Shown piece after piece: positions 17,695 through 27,000 of a stretch of 49,070 nt of DNA. The notes under the pieces were generated by a model. That model made no database searches, was not told the DNA's origin, and saw nothing but the letters and a program-made list of their open reading frames with translations. The stretch covers positions 1 through 49,070 of the forward strand of contig JAHQWP010000045.1 in the NCBI GenBank assembly GCA_029856235.1, in the 5' to 3' direction. This DNA is from Promethearchaeia archaeon (GTDB lineage Archaea; Asgardarchaeota; Lokiarchaeia; Sigyniarchaeales; SOKP01). Every line of letters starts with the position of its first letter. Position 1 is the first letter of the stretch. The translations under genes and the position numbers were made by a program.

Positions 17695-18372
17695 TTACCA
17701 AATTGAGAATTTTTGATCAATTTTTGTCCCAAATACTATAGCGTAAGGTATTATTAAATCCCACAGACTTGTTTCAGCATTAATAAAAATCACGACTATA
17801 ATAATTGCAGTCCAGCCTGTTACGCCTGGTAGTCCCAAAAAATCCAAGCTCACGAATGGCAACGCACCTGCTAATACTGTTATAAATAATAAATAGTTAG
17901 CTATCATCATTACTCCAATTCTTAAAAGTACTCCAAGTAAACCGTAAACAACAAAATTTCTCGGATTTTTAATTTTTTGGCTCTTTTTAACTCCCTCCTT
18001 ATATCTAAATAATTTTAAAAACAATATGGGTACTATTATAAGAGAAAATGTCGCCGAAAATTTCATTAAAGGACCAATTATTGGTAAAGATACGTCAAAT
18101 GGCATTAAACCTAATGTCCCAATAACGCAGCATAGCATTCCCGATTTAGCTCCAAATACGAGAAAACATATTACCCATATTATTGATACGGGATCTATAA
18201 ATGCAATCCCCCATCCAGGAATCCTTGGGAGGATATTTGTTGTAAATGCAGAAACGACTAAAGAAAGGGCGCCAAAAAGGGCTGCTCCAGATATCTGTAA
18301 CACAATTCGAGAAGATTTTGACATAGCAGTTTCTCTTTCTTCTGCGAAATGCTCTTGGGGTAAATCTGTCAT
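17695..18372 (-). CDS. ECF transporter S component-like membrane protein
   Basis: 225-residue membrane protein with about six helices, starting after a short charged N-terminus (residues 1-22). The opening helix has LQISGAALFGALSLVVSAF, the small-residue motif by which S components of energy-coupling-factor transporters dock to EcfT. The loop PGWGIAFIDPVSIIW and the end PGVTGWTAIIIVVIFINAE also fit. Such proteins bind vitamins or metal precursors. No EcfA or EcfT gene is in the window, so the energising module must be elsewhere if the call is right. Ligand unknown. Confidence 0.6.
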   Translation of the reverse strand: MTDLPQEHFAEERETAMSKSSRIVLQISGAALFGALSLVVSAFTTNILPRIPGWGIAFIDPVSIIWVICFLVFGAKSGMLCCVIGTLGLMPFDVSLPIIGPLMKFSATFSLIIVPILFLKLFRYKEGVKKSQKIKNPRNFVVYGLLGVLLRIGVMMIANYLLFITVLAGALPFVSLDFLGLPGVTGWTAIIIVVIFINAETSLWDLIIPYAIVFGTKIDQKFSIW

Positions 18373-18663
18373 TTTTGTTTAAATTCCAATTATAATTATA
18401 GTTATGGATTGAAATTTTGTCCATTATTTAAGTATTTACCAAAAAATCATTCTTCAATTTCTGGATATTTTTTGGGAAGTTAGACTAAAAGCAAGCAAGA
18501 ATACATGAAATCAGGATTTTAACAAAGGATTTCTAAAAAAATAGAGAGCAATATAGAAACATTGCTTAAAAAACTCCATTTAATTAAAGGTTTTATCTAC
18601 TCATTTTGTATTTATCTAACTCAAAAGAAGGTAGAAGAATTTGTATCAAAGTTAATACTATAT

Positions 18664-20034
18664 TCATTTTAAAATTTTTTTTTCTTTAGCGTCTAATTCG
18701 AACCAATTACTTACATTTCCTAAATGTTTTCTGGAAGAATTGCATAATAATCTTAAAAATGGGATAAAATCTTGAACAACTTCGATGTCAGAGATATTAT
18801 ACTTCTTTTGAATTTTCTCTACTATTGATTTTTCATTCGCAGAGAGTGAAAAAAATCCCGAAGATGTATATCTCGGAAACACAACCCTACGATACCCTTC
18901 ATCTGGGGATCTATTTTTCCTTGATAAAACAACACCGCCAGCAAAGAGATCGTAGAAATATGGTAGTAAGGACCAATATTGGTTTTTACGAATTCTACCG
19001 AAAATCTCGTCAGCTGAGGAGAGGTTTTCATAAGCCTCAGTGATTTCACTATTACTTCGAATAAACGAAGTAAGGTTCTCATTAATCCATTTATACAAGA
19101 AATTATAATCTACATTAGATTTATTAGTTATTTCTCGCGCTTCCTTTAATGAGTTAGCTTTTTGAAATAAATCTCTAATTAGAACAAATATCTCTTCCGT
19201 ATTATCTCTGTTTAATTTTGAAATTAGTTCTCGACTATCTTTCTCTGAAGAACCTTGGCTTATACCCTGTAAATCGTTAATAACTCCACGCAGATCTCCA
19301 CTATTTTTATTGATAATTAAATTCAAATCATTAACACTCAAATTAGATATCTTTTCTTTAGCTACTATTTTTCTTGCTATTCTCAGCATTTCGTCATTAG
19401 ATAAAGAATCTACTTCAAATTTTCTGATTTTGTTGTAAAGCGATTGGAGATTCTGTTTATATTCATTAGAACACATGATAATAGGAAATTGCGTATTTTG
19501 AACAAGCTTAATAATGGTTGGAACAGCACCTCTATCCGTAACGCCATAAATCCCATCAATTTCATCGATTAATATCAACTTCTTTTTGCTTTCAACCACA
19601 AAATCCATTATTCCTCGTGATTTTGTTGTTTCCCTCAGTTTGGTTTCTAAAGCTGCTTTTGTACGTGTATCAGAAGCATTAGTTTCTATTATCTCCATAT
19701 TAAGATCATTAGCTAGTGCATATGCAATCGTAGTTTTTCCCACTCCTGGAGGACCTTCAAGTAATACTGCTGCTTTCTCAGGAGCTAATTTTAATTCTTC
19801 TTTTTGTTCTTTTTCCAGATGAGTTCTATTATACGCTCTAATATTTTTGTTTGCTTCGTTTATCTTGCTTTTTTCTTTAAAGAAATTTAATATAAATTGT
19901 CTTAATTCTTCGGCAATGTTAACCTTTTGCCTTCCAACTTTGGCAATTGGTAATGCCATCTCTTTAATTGATTTAGGGCGATATTTCTCTACCCATGGAG
20001 CTTTATCATTAGAATCTATTGTCAAATAAAACAC
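18664..20034 (-). CDS. rfcL: Replication factor C large subunit
   Basis: 456-residue AAA+ subunit of the clamp loader that opens PCNA and places it on primed DNA. PWVEKYRPKSIKEMALP opens the protein; Walker A is GPPGVGKTT at residues 94-102 after a 50-residue charged insertion, ETNASD follows, and Walker B is LILIDEID at 153-160. The C-terminal collar holds conserved Tyr/Trp segments, and the protein ends soon after, without the long PCNA-binding tail and clear PIP box seen in many euryarchaea; FFSLSAN is not terminal. It is the last gene of a minus-strand set of four, one base after the second small subunit. GTG at 20034 or TTG at 20025 (nearer a GGTG site) are the start options. Confidence 0.9.
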   Translation of the reverse strand: MFYLTIDSNDKAPWVEKYRPKSIKEMALPIAKVGRQKVNIAEELRQFILNFFKEKSKINEANKNIRAYNRTHLEKEQKEELKLAPEKAAVLLEGPPGVGKTTIAYALANDLNMEIIETNASDTRTKAALETKLRETTKSRGIMDFVVESKKKLILIDEIDGIYGVTDRGAVPTIIKLVQNTQFPIIMCSNEYKQNLQSLYNKIRKFEVDSLSNDEMLRIARKIVAKEKISNLSVNDLNLIINKNSGDLRGVINDLQGISQGSSEKDSRELISKLNRDNTEEIFVLIRDLFQKANSLKEAREITNKSNVDYNFLYKWINENLTSFIRSNSEITEAYENLSSADEIFGRIRKNQYWSLLPYFYDLFAGGVVLSRKNRSPDEGYRRVVFPRYTSSGFFSLSANEKSIVEKIQKKYNISDIEVVQDFIPFLRLLCNSSRKHLGNVSNWFELDAKEKKILK

Positions 20035-21081
20035 CTATAAAAATTCTGAAAAACTACATAATTTAGCTAGCAAATTCGAAATCTGGATATCGGTATCTCT
20101 TCCATCAATTGCTCGAAAATCCGATTCTGCTATCATATTTAATATCTTAGTTCTAGCATATTTGCTAATTGGAATTTTTTCTAACTCGGTAAGCATAATT
20201 TGAAACATTTCTTGAGAATTATATTTATAACTTGTTTGAATTTTCCTTGACAACTCTCTCGATTTAAGAAAGTTGCCCTTAAAACACATTAATAATAGTC
20301 CTCTAACCAAATCGTTTTGAGGATTAATTGAATTCTCGTATATCATCTCTGAATCGATCGTGTCCCCACCAACAGAGCAAAGTTGAAGTAAATCTATCGC
20401 ATGTGAAATCTTGCCATCTGAAGTTTTATAGAGAAACTCGATTGCATCTTGTTCGATTTTAAGGGATTCATTTTGAACGATAGTTTGTATTAATCCTTTA
20501 AACGAATTAAAATCAACGGGTGAAATTAGAAAAATCTGACATCTACTCAAAATTGGATCTATAATTCTTGAAATTTTAGTAGTTATTAATATCATTCTAC
20601 AATTTGTACCATAGATTTCCATCAGTCTCCGAAAAGCTTGTTGGTTTGAACCCAAAGATTCAAAATTTTTTACTATGAGAATTTTAAACGGAGCATCTCC
20701 TAATACTTTTAACTGTATAAACGGTTTAATCTTAACTCGAATAAAAGCTGGGGTTGTTATTTTTTTCCCCGCCAAACTCCCTAATTTACTTGTTGAAACA
20801 TATGCTTCAGAACGGGCTTGTTTCATTTCCTCTTCAGTTAAAGGAACATTTGAATAAACTAATTTTGAATTCGCACTATAATAATTTCCTAAAAATTCCT
20901 TAGAAAAAAGATTTGCTATAGTTGTTTTCCCAATCCCCTCCTCTCCAACGAATAATAGATGCGGGAAATTTCTCTGATTAATCGCTTCCTTTAACCTAGT
21001 TTTAATTGAATCTCTCCCACATACTTCATTTAGGGAATTAGGCAGATATTTTATGCGCCAAATCGGAATTTCTGTAAGCAA
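20035..21081 (-). CDS. Second RFC small-subunit paralogue with degenerate Walker B
   Basis: 348-residue clamp-loader AAA+ protein. It keeps IKYLPNSLNEVCGRD at the N-terminus, Walker A GEEGIGKTT at residues 46-54 and the arginine-finger motif SRC at 179-181 within SRIIDPILSRCQIF. The Walker B position, normally DEAD, reads KNFE (residues 138-141), and the sensor asparagine is replaced (ITTKISRI). A 45-residue insertion lies between the two motifs. It can probably bind ATP and activate a neighbour but not hydrolyse it. The TTG start at 21081 is backed by AAGGAGG eight bases upstream. It sits between the canonical small subunit and RfcL, so one mixed complex is implied. Confidence 0.85.
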   Translation of the reverse strand: MLTEIPIWRIKYLPNSLNEVCGRDSIKTRLKEAINQRNFPHLLFVGEEGIGKTTIANLFSKEFLGNYYSANSKLVYSNVPLTEEEMKQARSEAYVSTSKLGSLAGKKITTPAFIRVKIKPFIQLKVLGDAPFKILIVKNFESLGSNQQAFRRLMEIYGTNCRMILITTKISRIIDPILSRCQIFLISPVDFNSFKGLIQTIVQNESLKIEQDAIEFLYKTSDGKISHAIDLLQLCSVGGDTIDSEMIYENSINPQNDLVRGLLLMCFKGNFLKSRELSRKIQTSYKYNSQEMFQIMLTELEKIPISKYARTKILNMIAESDFRAIDGRDTDIQISNLLAKLCSFSEFL

Positions 21082-21113
21082 CCAAGTGTCCTCCTTATGT
21101 TTTTATATCTATT

Positions 21114-22088
21114 TTACGAACTAATATACCTAATCACCTGGCCAATTAAAGCGATTAATTGTATTTTCTCATCTGCTCCCTGACTAATTCTATAATCTAC
21201 ATCACCCATGAATGCTATAAGATTATTGTAATCATTAGGTTGAATATTGAGATCACCAATTCGTTCTAAAATTTGTCTAATAAAATTTCTGGAATCTAAA
21301 CTTTCGATTATGTCAAACAAACTTTTTACTTCACCTATATCTTTAGCATTGATTGCAACCATCAACTTTTCTAACGTTTCTTCGTCCATAAACCCAGAAA
21401 TCTTTAAAATTTCGTTCGAATCTAATTTATCTATCAATTCAAGTGAAACTGACATCTGTAAAGTATTAATAGCTTTTCGTAAATCTCCACCTGAGATAAA
21501 ATATAGCGTATCATACAATTTATTTTCACGGGTTTGAGGGATTTGTAATTTTTCTTTATTTACTATAAACTTTAATCGCTCTACTATCTTTTTCTTAGAT
21601 AGATTAGTAAATCTAAATACAGCACATCTAGAAACAATTGGATCGATTATTTTGTTGATATAATTACATAATAGAATAAATTTCACATTACTAGATGTTT
21701 TTTCGATGATTCTTCTTAATGCCTGTTGGACTTGATTGGGAATATTGTCCGCTTCATCTAAAATAACAAACTTTAATGTACTGTCGCCAAGCATTAAATT
21801 TTGGTTAACAAAACTTTTAATCACACTTCTAACAAAATCCATCCTTACTGTGTCCGAAGCGTTTAGTTCTAAAACATTAGCATAATAATTTTGTTTCTTA
21901 ATCGCGGTTTTTGCAATAATTAAGGCTGTGCTCGTTTTTCCAGTACCAGCTGGACCTGCAAAAATCATGTGAGGCATATTATTGCTTAGAGCAAACTCTT
22001 TTAAGTTATTAATTGCTATATTCTGACTTACCACTTCTTCAAAAGAATTTGGTCTATATTTTTCAACCCAAGGTTTTTCTTCTTTAAT
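21114..22088 (-). CDS. rfcS: Replication factor C small subunit, apparent ATT start
   Basis: Canonical clamp-loader ATPase. With the start at 22088 it has 324 residues, the usual RfcS length. Walker A is GPAGTGKTS (45-53), Walker B LDEAD (110-114), SRC 153-155 and the GGDLRKAINTLQMS sensor-2 helix follows. The only ordinary start, GTG at 22034, would delete the universal RFC box. Upstream in frame the sequence encodes KEEKPWVEKYRPNSFEEVV, exactly that box, but there is no ATG, GTG or TTG before the stop at 22109. ATT at 22086-22088 lies nine bases after an AAGGGAAGG Shine-Dalgarno at 22098-22106, so it is the probable start. Confidence 0.9.
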   Translation of the reverse strand: MKEEKPWVEKYRPNSFEEVVSQNIAINNLKEFALSNNMPHMIFAGPAGTGKTSTALIIAKTAIKKQNYYANVLELNASDTVRMDFVRSVIKSFVNQNLMLGDSTLKFVILDEADNIPNQVQQALRRIIEKTSSNVKFILLCNYINKIIDPIVSRCAVFRFTNLSKKKIVERLKFIVNKEKLQIPQTRENKLYDTLYFISGGDLRKAINTLQMSVSLELIDKLDSNEILKISGFMDEETLEKLMVAINAKDIGEVKSLFDIIESLDSRNFIRQILERIGDLNIQPNDYNNLIAFMGDVDYRISQGADEKIQLIALIGQVIRYISS

Positions 22089-22106
22089 CCCAATAATCCT
22101 TCCCTT

Positions 22107-22592
22107 CTATTTGGAATCTTCAAGATTTTCTTTTGATAGGTCTAGCTCTAAAACCTCGTACACCTTCTTGAAATGCATTTTTTCGTAAAGACTTGCGGCT
22201 TCTCTTGCTTGTTCTTTAATATTTACTTTTATTCTTTCTACTTTAATTTTCTGCAAATGTTCAACTGCTTTTTTAACGAGCAATTCACCAGTACCATGAC
22301 CTCTGTATTCTTCCATAAGATATACTTGCTTAATATAGCCTTCGGATGCGCCAAATGGATCTATTCTTAGCTCTGCAATAATCATCCCAACTACTTCATT
22401 ATCCTTATCCTCATCAACCGCAATTAGAATCCCATGGCGTTGTAATGGATCGTATAATCGTCTGGAAATGCCCCAGTCAAACCGCTTGTTGTCAAATTCG
22501 CCCCCAAGCCTTGAAATTAATAATTTCATCAATTTTTCTAATGATTCAATTTGATCTGGTGTTGCGTTCTCTATCCTTATATTTCTTTTCAT
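22107..22592 (-). CDS. GNAT-family N-acetyltransferase
   Basis: 161-residue GCN5-related acetyltransferase. The acetyl-CoA loop is visible as MEEYRGHGTGELLVKKAVEHL (Arg-x-x-Gly-x-Gly/Ala type) near residues 97-117, after strand GYIKQVYLM and before the final ASLYEKMHFKKVYEVLELDL, in which the Tyr of LYEKMHF is the usual general acid. The N-terminus (IENATPDQIESLEKLMKLL) is typical. Only 18 bases separate its stop from the RfcS start, so it is first in the clamp-loader operon. The substrate, a protein N-terminus or small amine, is unknown. Confidence 0.85.
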   Translation of the reverse strand: MKRNIRIENATPDQIESLEKLMKLLISRLGGEFDNKRFDWGISRRLYDPLQRHGILIAVDEDKDNEVVGMIIAELRIDPFGASEGYIKQVYLMEEYRGHGTGELLVKKAVEHLQKIKVERIKVNIKEQAREAASLYEKMHFKKVYEVLELDLSKENLEDSK

Positions 22593-22728
22593 ATCAAATC
22601 AACTGGAAATACAAAATATCTACGATAAGTTATAAATTACTTTTTAAAAATTTATATTTTCTTAATCAAATAAACAACGGTTTTTTACATGTCTTAAAAT
22701 GTAAAATTAAAATGAAAAAGGTTAAAAT

Positions 22729-23010
22729 TTAACGCGCTGAGACTCCATCCCAAGCTTTGACCTCAGGATCTTCATAACCACAAACGGAACATTTCTGGTT
22801 TACTTCCCAAGCTTCTAAAGCAGGGTGGACCCTAGTAAAAAGCGATCCACACTGTCCACATATCAAGTATTTAGCTCCGCAACCATCACACATTTTCAAT
22901 TGCCCCTTTTCTACAAAACGAAATGTTCTCGACATCCAATCGTCATTAACTAATCGAAAAGTTTCTCCACCACATTGGACACAATGCTTTCCATCAAATT
23001 CTTCTCCCAT
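22729..23010 (-). CDS. Small multi-zinc-ribbon protein
   Basis: 93-residue protein with four cysteine pairs: CVQCGG near residue 10, CDGCGAKYLICGQCGSLF near 40-57 and CSVCGYE near 76. The eight cysteines suggest two zinc ribbons or one interleaved domain. Aromatic and charged residues between them are moderate and no membrane segment is present. Small zinc-ribbon proteins are plentiful in Asgard archaea and may bind nucleic acids or proteins; nothing specific can be said. ATG start, leader about 160 bases before the next gene on the same strand. Confidence 0.75.
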   Translation of the reverse strand: MGEEFDGKHCVQCGGETFRLVNDDWMSRTFRFVEKGQLKMCDGCGAKYLICGQCGSLFTRVHPALEAWEVNQKCSVCGYEDPEVKAWDGVSAR

Positions 23011-23170
23011 ATAATCACTTCAAAAGTTTTTTAAGATTTTTAACTTCAAATATTTTATAATAAATAATTAGTGTGAATATTTAAAAAAATAAAGTATTCC
23101 ACATTTAAAATTGCTTCGAAAATGAATTTAAAATATAATTAAATAAATTAAAAATAAAAAAAAAGGAATG

Positions 23171-23494
23171 TTACATTTCTAACTTTTTAGTTATCCCGTT
23201 TGCTGTCCCTTGGGGGTTAATTTTTTCCAGTTCTCCAATTAATTGGAAAACTTTGTCATCATTTAAAGCCTCACCAAATTTAATTAACATTTCTTTAGAA
23301 CCAACAAATAATCCTTTTCTTTTCAATGGTTTCCCATCCTCTTTTAAAGGATTTACTTCCAAGAATAATAGAGCCGGACGAGTTTTAGTCGCAGGAACTT
23401 TAACCACATTCACTCCAGGTACTGGAGTTTCCATCTTCTCCCAATCGGCTCCATTTTTTAGGTGAGCTTTTAACTGAGCTTCAATATCTGCCAA
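23171..23494 (-). CDS. Conserved-looking small protein of unknown function
   Basis: 107-residue soluble protein of even composition. A beta-rich core is likely: VNVVKVPATKTRPALLFLEV, then KRKGLFVGSKEMLIKFGEAL and a final helix KVFQLIGELEKINP. This strand-helix arrangement with a basic patch recalls small single-strand nucleic-acid-binding folds such as PC4, but no signature proves it. It is a believable gene because of its codon use and length. It is divergent from the ribbon-helix-helix gene at 23784, with operator-like repeats in the 290 bases between, so it may be regulated by that protein. Confidence 0.65.
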   Translation of the reverse strand: MADIEAQLKAHLKNGADWEKMETPVPGVNVVKVPATKTRPALLFLEVNPLKEDGKPLKRKGLFVGSKEMLIKFGEALNDDKVFQLIGELEKINPQGTANGITKKLEM

Positions 23495-23534
23495 ATTTTA
23501 TCACTTCTTTTTCAAAAATTATTATATATATATT

Positions 23535-23562
23535 AGGTGTTACATATAAGGTGTAATATATA
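23535..23562. promoter_or_regulatory. Tandem 14-base repeats, candidate operator
   Basis: Two adjacent copies of a 14-base unit, AGGTGTTACATATA at 23535-23548 and AGGTGTAATATATA at 23549-23562, match at 12 of 14 positions; a weaker AAGGTATATA follows at about 23569. They lie just upstream of the 23494 gene (minus strand), over its likely promoter. Ribbon-helix-helix repressors often bind such tandem short sites, and one is encoded 220 bases away. Function is inferred. Confidence 0.5.
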
Positions 23563-23639
23563 TACTTTAAGGTATATAAAAACTTTTTGATCTTGAAAAC
23601 TTGAATCTTTATCTTAAAACTGAGCAGACAAAAATCCCA

Positions 23640-23657
23640 AACGATTGAACAATCGTT
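23640..23657. promoter_or_regulatory. Perfect 18-base palindrome, candidate operator
   Basis: AACGATTG-AA-CAATCGTT is an exact inverted repeat with 8-base arms and a 2-base centre, in the divergent region between the genes at 23494 (minus) and 23784 (plus). Its size fits a dimeric DNA-binding protein. It lies about 70 bases upstream of a TATA-like TATATAAT. Confidence 0.5.
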
Positions 23658-23729
23658 AAATCTTCACTAATTTTATTTCGTCGGATTACTTGGGGTCAAT
23701 TTCCACTAAATGCTTAAATATCACCTCGG

Positions 23730-23738
23730 TATATATAA
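23730..23738 (+). promoter_or_regulatory. TATA-box-like element of the ribbon-helix-helix gene
   Basis: TATATAATT preceded by CACCTCGG occurs about 50 bases before the GTG start at 23784. The spacing fits an archaeal TATA box with a start of transcription near 23757 and a short leader. Supported by composition and position only. Confidence 0.4.
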
Positions 23739-23783
23739 TTGTATAGAAAAACTTAGAGTTTTTCTAAGAAACTCATAAAATTG

Positions 23784-24011
23784 GTGATTAAAATAAAGTT
23801 AATCTCAGTTAATTTACCAGAATCGTATTTAAAAGTTTTAGAAATACTTGTTGTTGAGGGAAAGTTTCCCAATCGAAGTGAAGCTATTCGAGTGGGAATT
23901 AGGGATTTAATAAGAACGGAGTATCTAATTGAAGAGAGCGTAAAGCGAAACATAAGTCCCGCTTTGATGTCTCAATCAGAGATTGAAAATCAAATAGAGG
24001 AAATAATTTAA
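23784..24011 (+). CDS. Ribbon-helix-helix (CopG-like) transcription regulator
   Basis: About 75 residues. The N-terminus KLISVNLPESYLKVLEIL contains the beta strand, and GKFPNRSEAIRVGIRDLI is the standard second helix with the Asn-Arg-Ser-Glu-Ala-Ile motif, so the protein is a dimeric DNA-binding regulator of the NikR/CopG type without the metal-binding ACT domain. The 25-residue C-terminus is acidic and helical. GTG at 23784 is preferred; TTG at 23781 directly before it is possible. Two operator-like elements in the region upstream (23535-23562 and 23640-23657) suggest autoregulation and control of the divergent gene. Confidence 0.85.
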   Translation: MIKIKLISVNLPESYLKVLEILVVEGKFPNRSEAIRVGIRDLIRTEYLIEESVKRNISPALMSQSEIENQIEEII

Positions 24012-24064
24012 TTTTTTATTCCCATTTTTTCTTTTTTTAAAATCTAAAAATGTATTAGAGTTAT

Positions 24065-27000
24065 TTAACGATCCATCAAATCTTTTATTCTTTTTCGTCT
24101 TTCAGCACGCCTAGCTGCTATTTTTTTTCTAATATCGTCAGTTTCGATTTTTGGAGCTTCTTTTTTCTGTTCTGGAGCTTTTTTAATATCCAATTCTTTC
24201 TTATAAGTATTCACTCTATCTTCTATTGCAGAGATAAATCTTATTCCAATTTGAGTTTCTCGCAAGTTATACAAAGCTTCGTTTAATTCTGTAATTGCTC
24301 TCAGAAAAGAATTTGTTGATAAGGAAATCTGAGCTTTATCTAAAGCTTGAAAAGCTAGCTTGAATTTATCAAGATTCTCGTCTTTATCGAGATCAACTTT
24401 TGTTATAATCGGAACCTGACTTGCGTTTTCCAGTACCTCAATTTGCTTATTCAATTCTTTAATCATTTTATCCTGATCTGTGTTTTCTATTTTCTTGATT
24501 ATTCTTCTTAAAGCGTAAACGCCTTCATTGTATTTAAGCGTCTTAATTATATCACTAGCGATATCACGTTCTTTTTGAATTAATTTTTCACGCTGTTTAC
24601 GTTTTTCTACTTTCTTTTGTTGGTCGAGTTCCTTTTGTTTTTCGTCCGCATCTTTTAACAATTCCTCAAGCTCTTTTTTCTCTTCTACTTTCTTTTGCTG
24701 GTAAGCTTTTAATTTTTCAGTTTGTTTCATTTCTTTTTTGAGTATGATCAAAAGATCGTTATTAATCCTGCTAACCTCATGCTCCCATCCAATTTTTTTG
24801 AACATATCCCTTCCCAAAATATATTTTTCATAGGCTTCTTCGAATCTCTTTTTATCCTTTAGCTTAGTTCCCTCTCCCAAGAAACGATAAGCCTTTTCTG
24901 AAATCTCCCTCTCTCTTTCCTTTTCCTCTTGAATTGTTAGTAATTCTTTTCTTCTTTGTTCTTGCTGCATATTTTGTAAATCTTTTGCTTTGGTAATCTT
25001 ATCTTGAATTTGAGCCTCAAGTTTTAATTTTTCTTTCTTTTTCGCTTCACTTAATTTTGCTTCACGCTCAATTCTTTCCTTTTTTATTTTGATAACATTT
25101 ATTGATTCTTTTATCATCCTGATTCCTTCGGGCCAATTTATCTCGGCAAATATTTTCTCGCTTTCTTTGTAATAACTCACTGCTTTTTCAAAATTGTTTT
25201 GTTTCAACTCCTTTTTAGCAAGGTCCATGAAATTAAACGCTTGGTCTTTTTTAGATTCATATTCCATAGCACTTCTTTTTTTAACTTCAAGAGCTTGAAC
25301 TTTCAATTTTAATAACTCTTCTTCTGCTTCTTTTGCTAATTTTTTCTCAATTTTCTGCTTCTTTATTTCTGCTTCTTGTTTGGTGGTTTTTTGTTTTTCT
25401 AAAGCTCTTAATCTTTTGTCAGCAATAGATTTTTCTTTGTAATAATTCAAAGAATTATCTAACTGAATTGCTTCTTCAATCCAACCAATACGATTGAAAT
25501 CAAGTTTTGCTTTTTTGTATATGTTAATTATTTCTTCGAATGGGGAATCGATGGTTAGAATTCCCTCTTTCTTTTTTAGCTCATATTCCTTAGCTAATCT
25601 TTCGGCATGATTAATACTACTTAACGCTTCTTCAGATTCTTTAGATTTTGCTTCCTTTAACTTTTCAAAATCAATTATTCTTTGTTCGTGAGCGAAAACC
25701 TCTTTTTTGGCCGCTATTGGTACTTTTTGTTTAGAGGCTTCTAATTTTTGCTGCTCAAGCGCTCGAAGCTTATCGTCATTAATTTTTTTATCTTTATAAA
25801 AATTTATCGTGCCCCCTAATTTATGCGCTTCTTCTTTCCATCTAATCTTCTGGAATAATTTTCGTGCGTTTTCATAATTCAAAATTGCTTGATCGTAGGG
25901 ACTTTTATATATTAAGATATCTTTTTTAAGACTCAATTCATAACCTCTCACAGATTTTTCAGCCTCGCTTATCAGATCCATTGCTTTTTTTGTTAATTCT
26001 TCAGTTTCTCTATCTTGCTTGCTAAGTTCTTCCAATTCTTGAAGTCTAAGTGTTTTCACCTCTTTTGTTGTTTTTAAAGCTTCTTTAAATTCCACTTGTT
26101 TTTCTATTTTTCTCGCTTCTATTTCACGCAAATGCTTATCTTTTTCGAACTTTTCTTGATAAAGCAAAATTTGGTTATTATATATCTCAGCTTCATCCTT
26201 CCATCCTCTAGCATACACTGATTCTCTTATTTTCTTATAGATTTCAACAATTTCCAAGTAGGGGCATTTTTTTTCAAATTGCTTTCTTTTGATAGCCAAT
26301 TCATACTCATAAGCCTTTTTTTCAGCATTCTTTATAACATCATTAATCTCTCGCTCAAATTTTTCTTCCTCGGCTTCTATCTTAGTTAACTCTTCGAGTT
26401 TTTTGAGTTTATCAATGTCAAATCCAACAGATCTCTCTGGTTTCAATATTTTTTGCGCATTCTCAAATTCTTCTCGTTTAAGATTTTTTTTATGCTCAAT
26501 TTCTCGCAATTTTTTATCGTTTTCCAGTTTTTCCTGATAAATCTTAATTTGGTTCGTGTAGATCAGTCCTTGCTCGGTCCAACCTTTTTCTAATATTTTT
26601 CTTCTTAAATTCGTGTAAATTTCAATTACTTCAAGATATGGAGATTCTCCTATTAGTTTACCCTCTTTCAACGCTTTTTTAAGTGATACATCGTAATCCC
26701 TTACCATTTTCTCGGCTTTATTTACCAGATTGCTAATTTCATCTTGAAATTTCTTTTCATCAAATTCCTTTAGTTTTTTCGCTTCAACCTGTTTTAATTT
26801 TTCTACATCAACACCGTCTCTTTGAGGTTTTTGAAACTCTTCATAGACTCTTTTTTCTTCATCTTTCTTATTTTCAAGTTCTCTAACTTTCTTTTCTTTA
26901 TCGAACAATTCAGTATATTTCTTAATATGGCTTGAATAAATTACTGCGTCCTCGTTCCATCCTTTTGCTAATACTTTTTCTCTTGCTTCAACAAAAATTT

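Noticed and set aside
18026-18382. 118-residue plus-strand frame opposite the ECF-like gene
   Set aside because: It is the antisense shadow of a convincing membrane protein.
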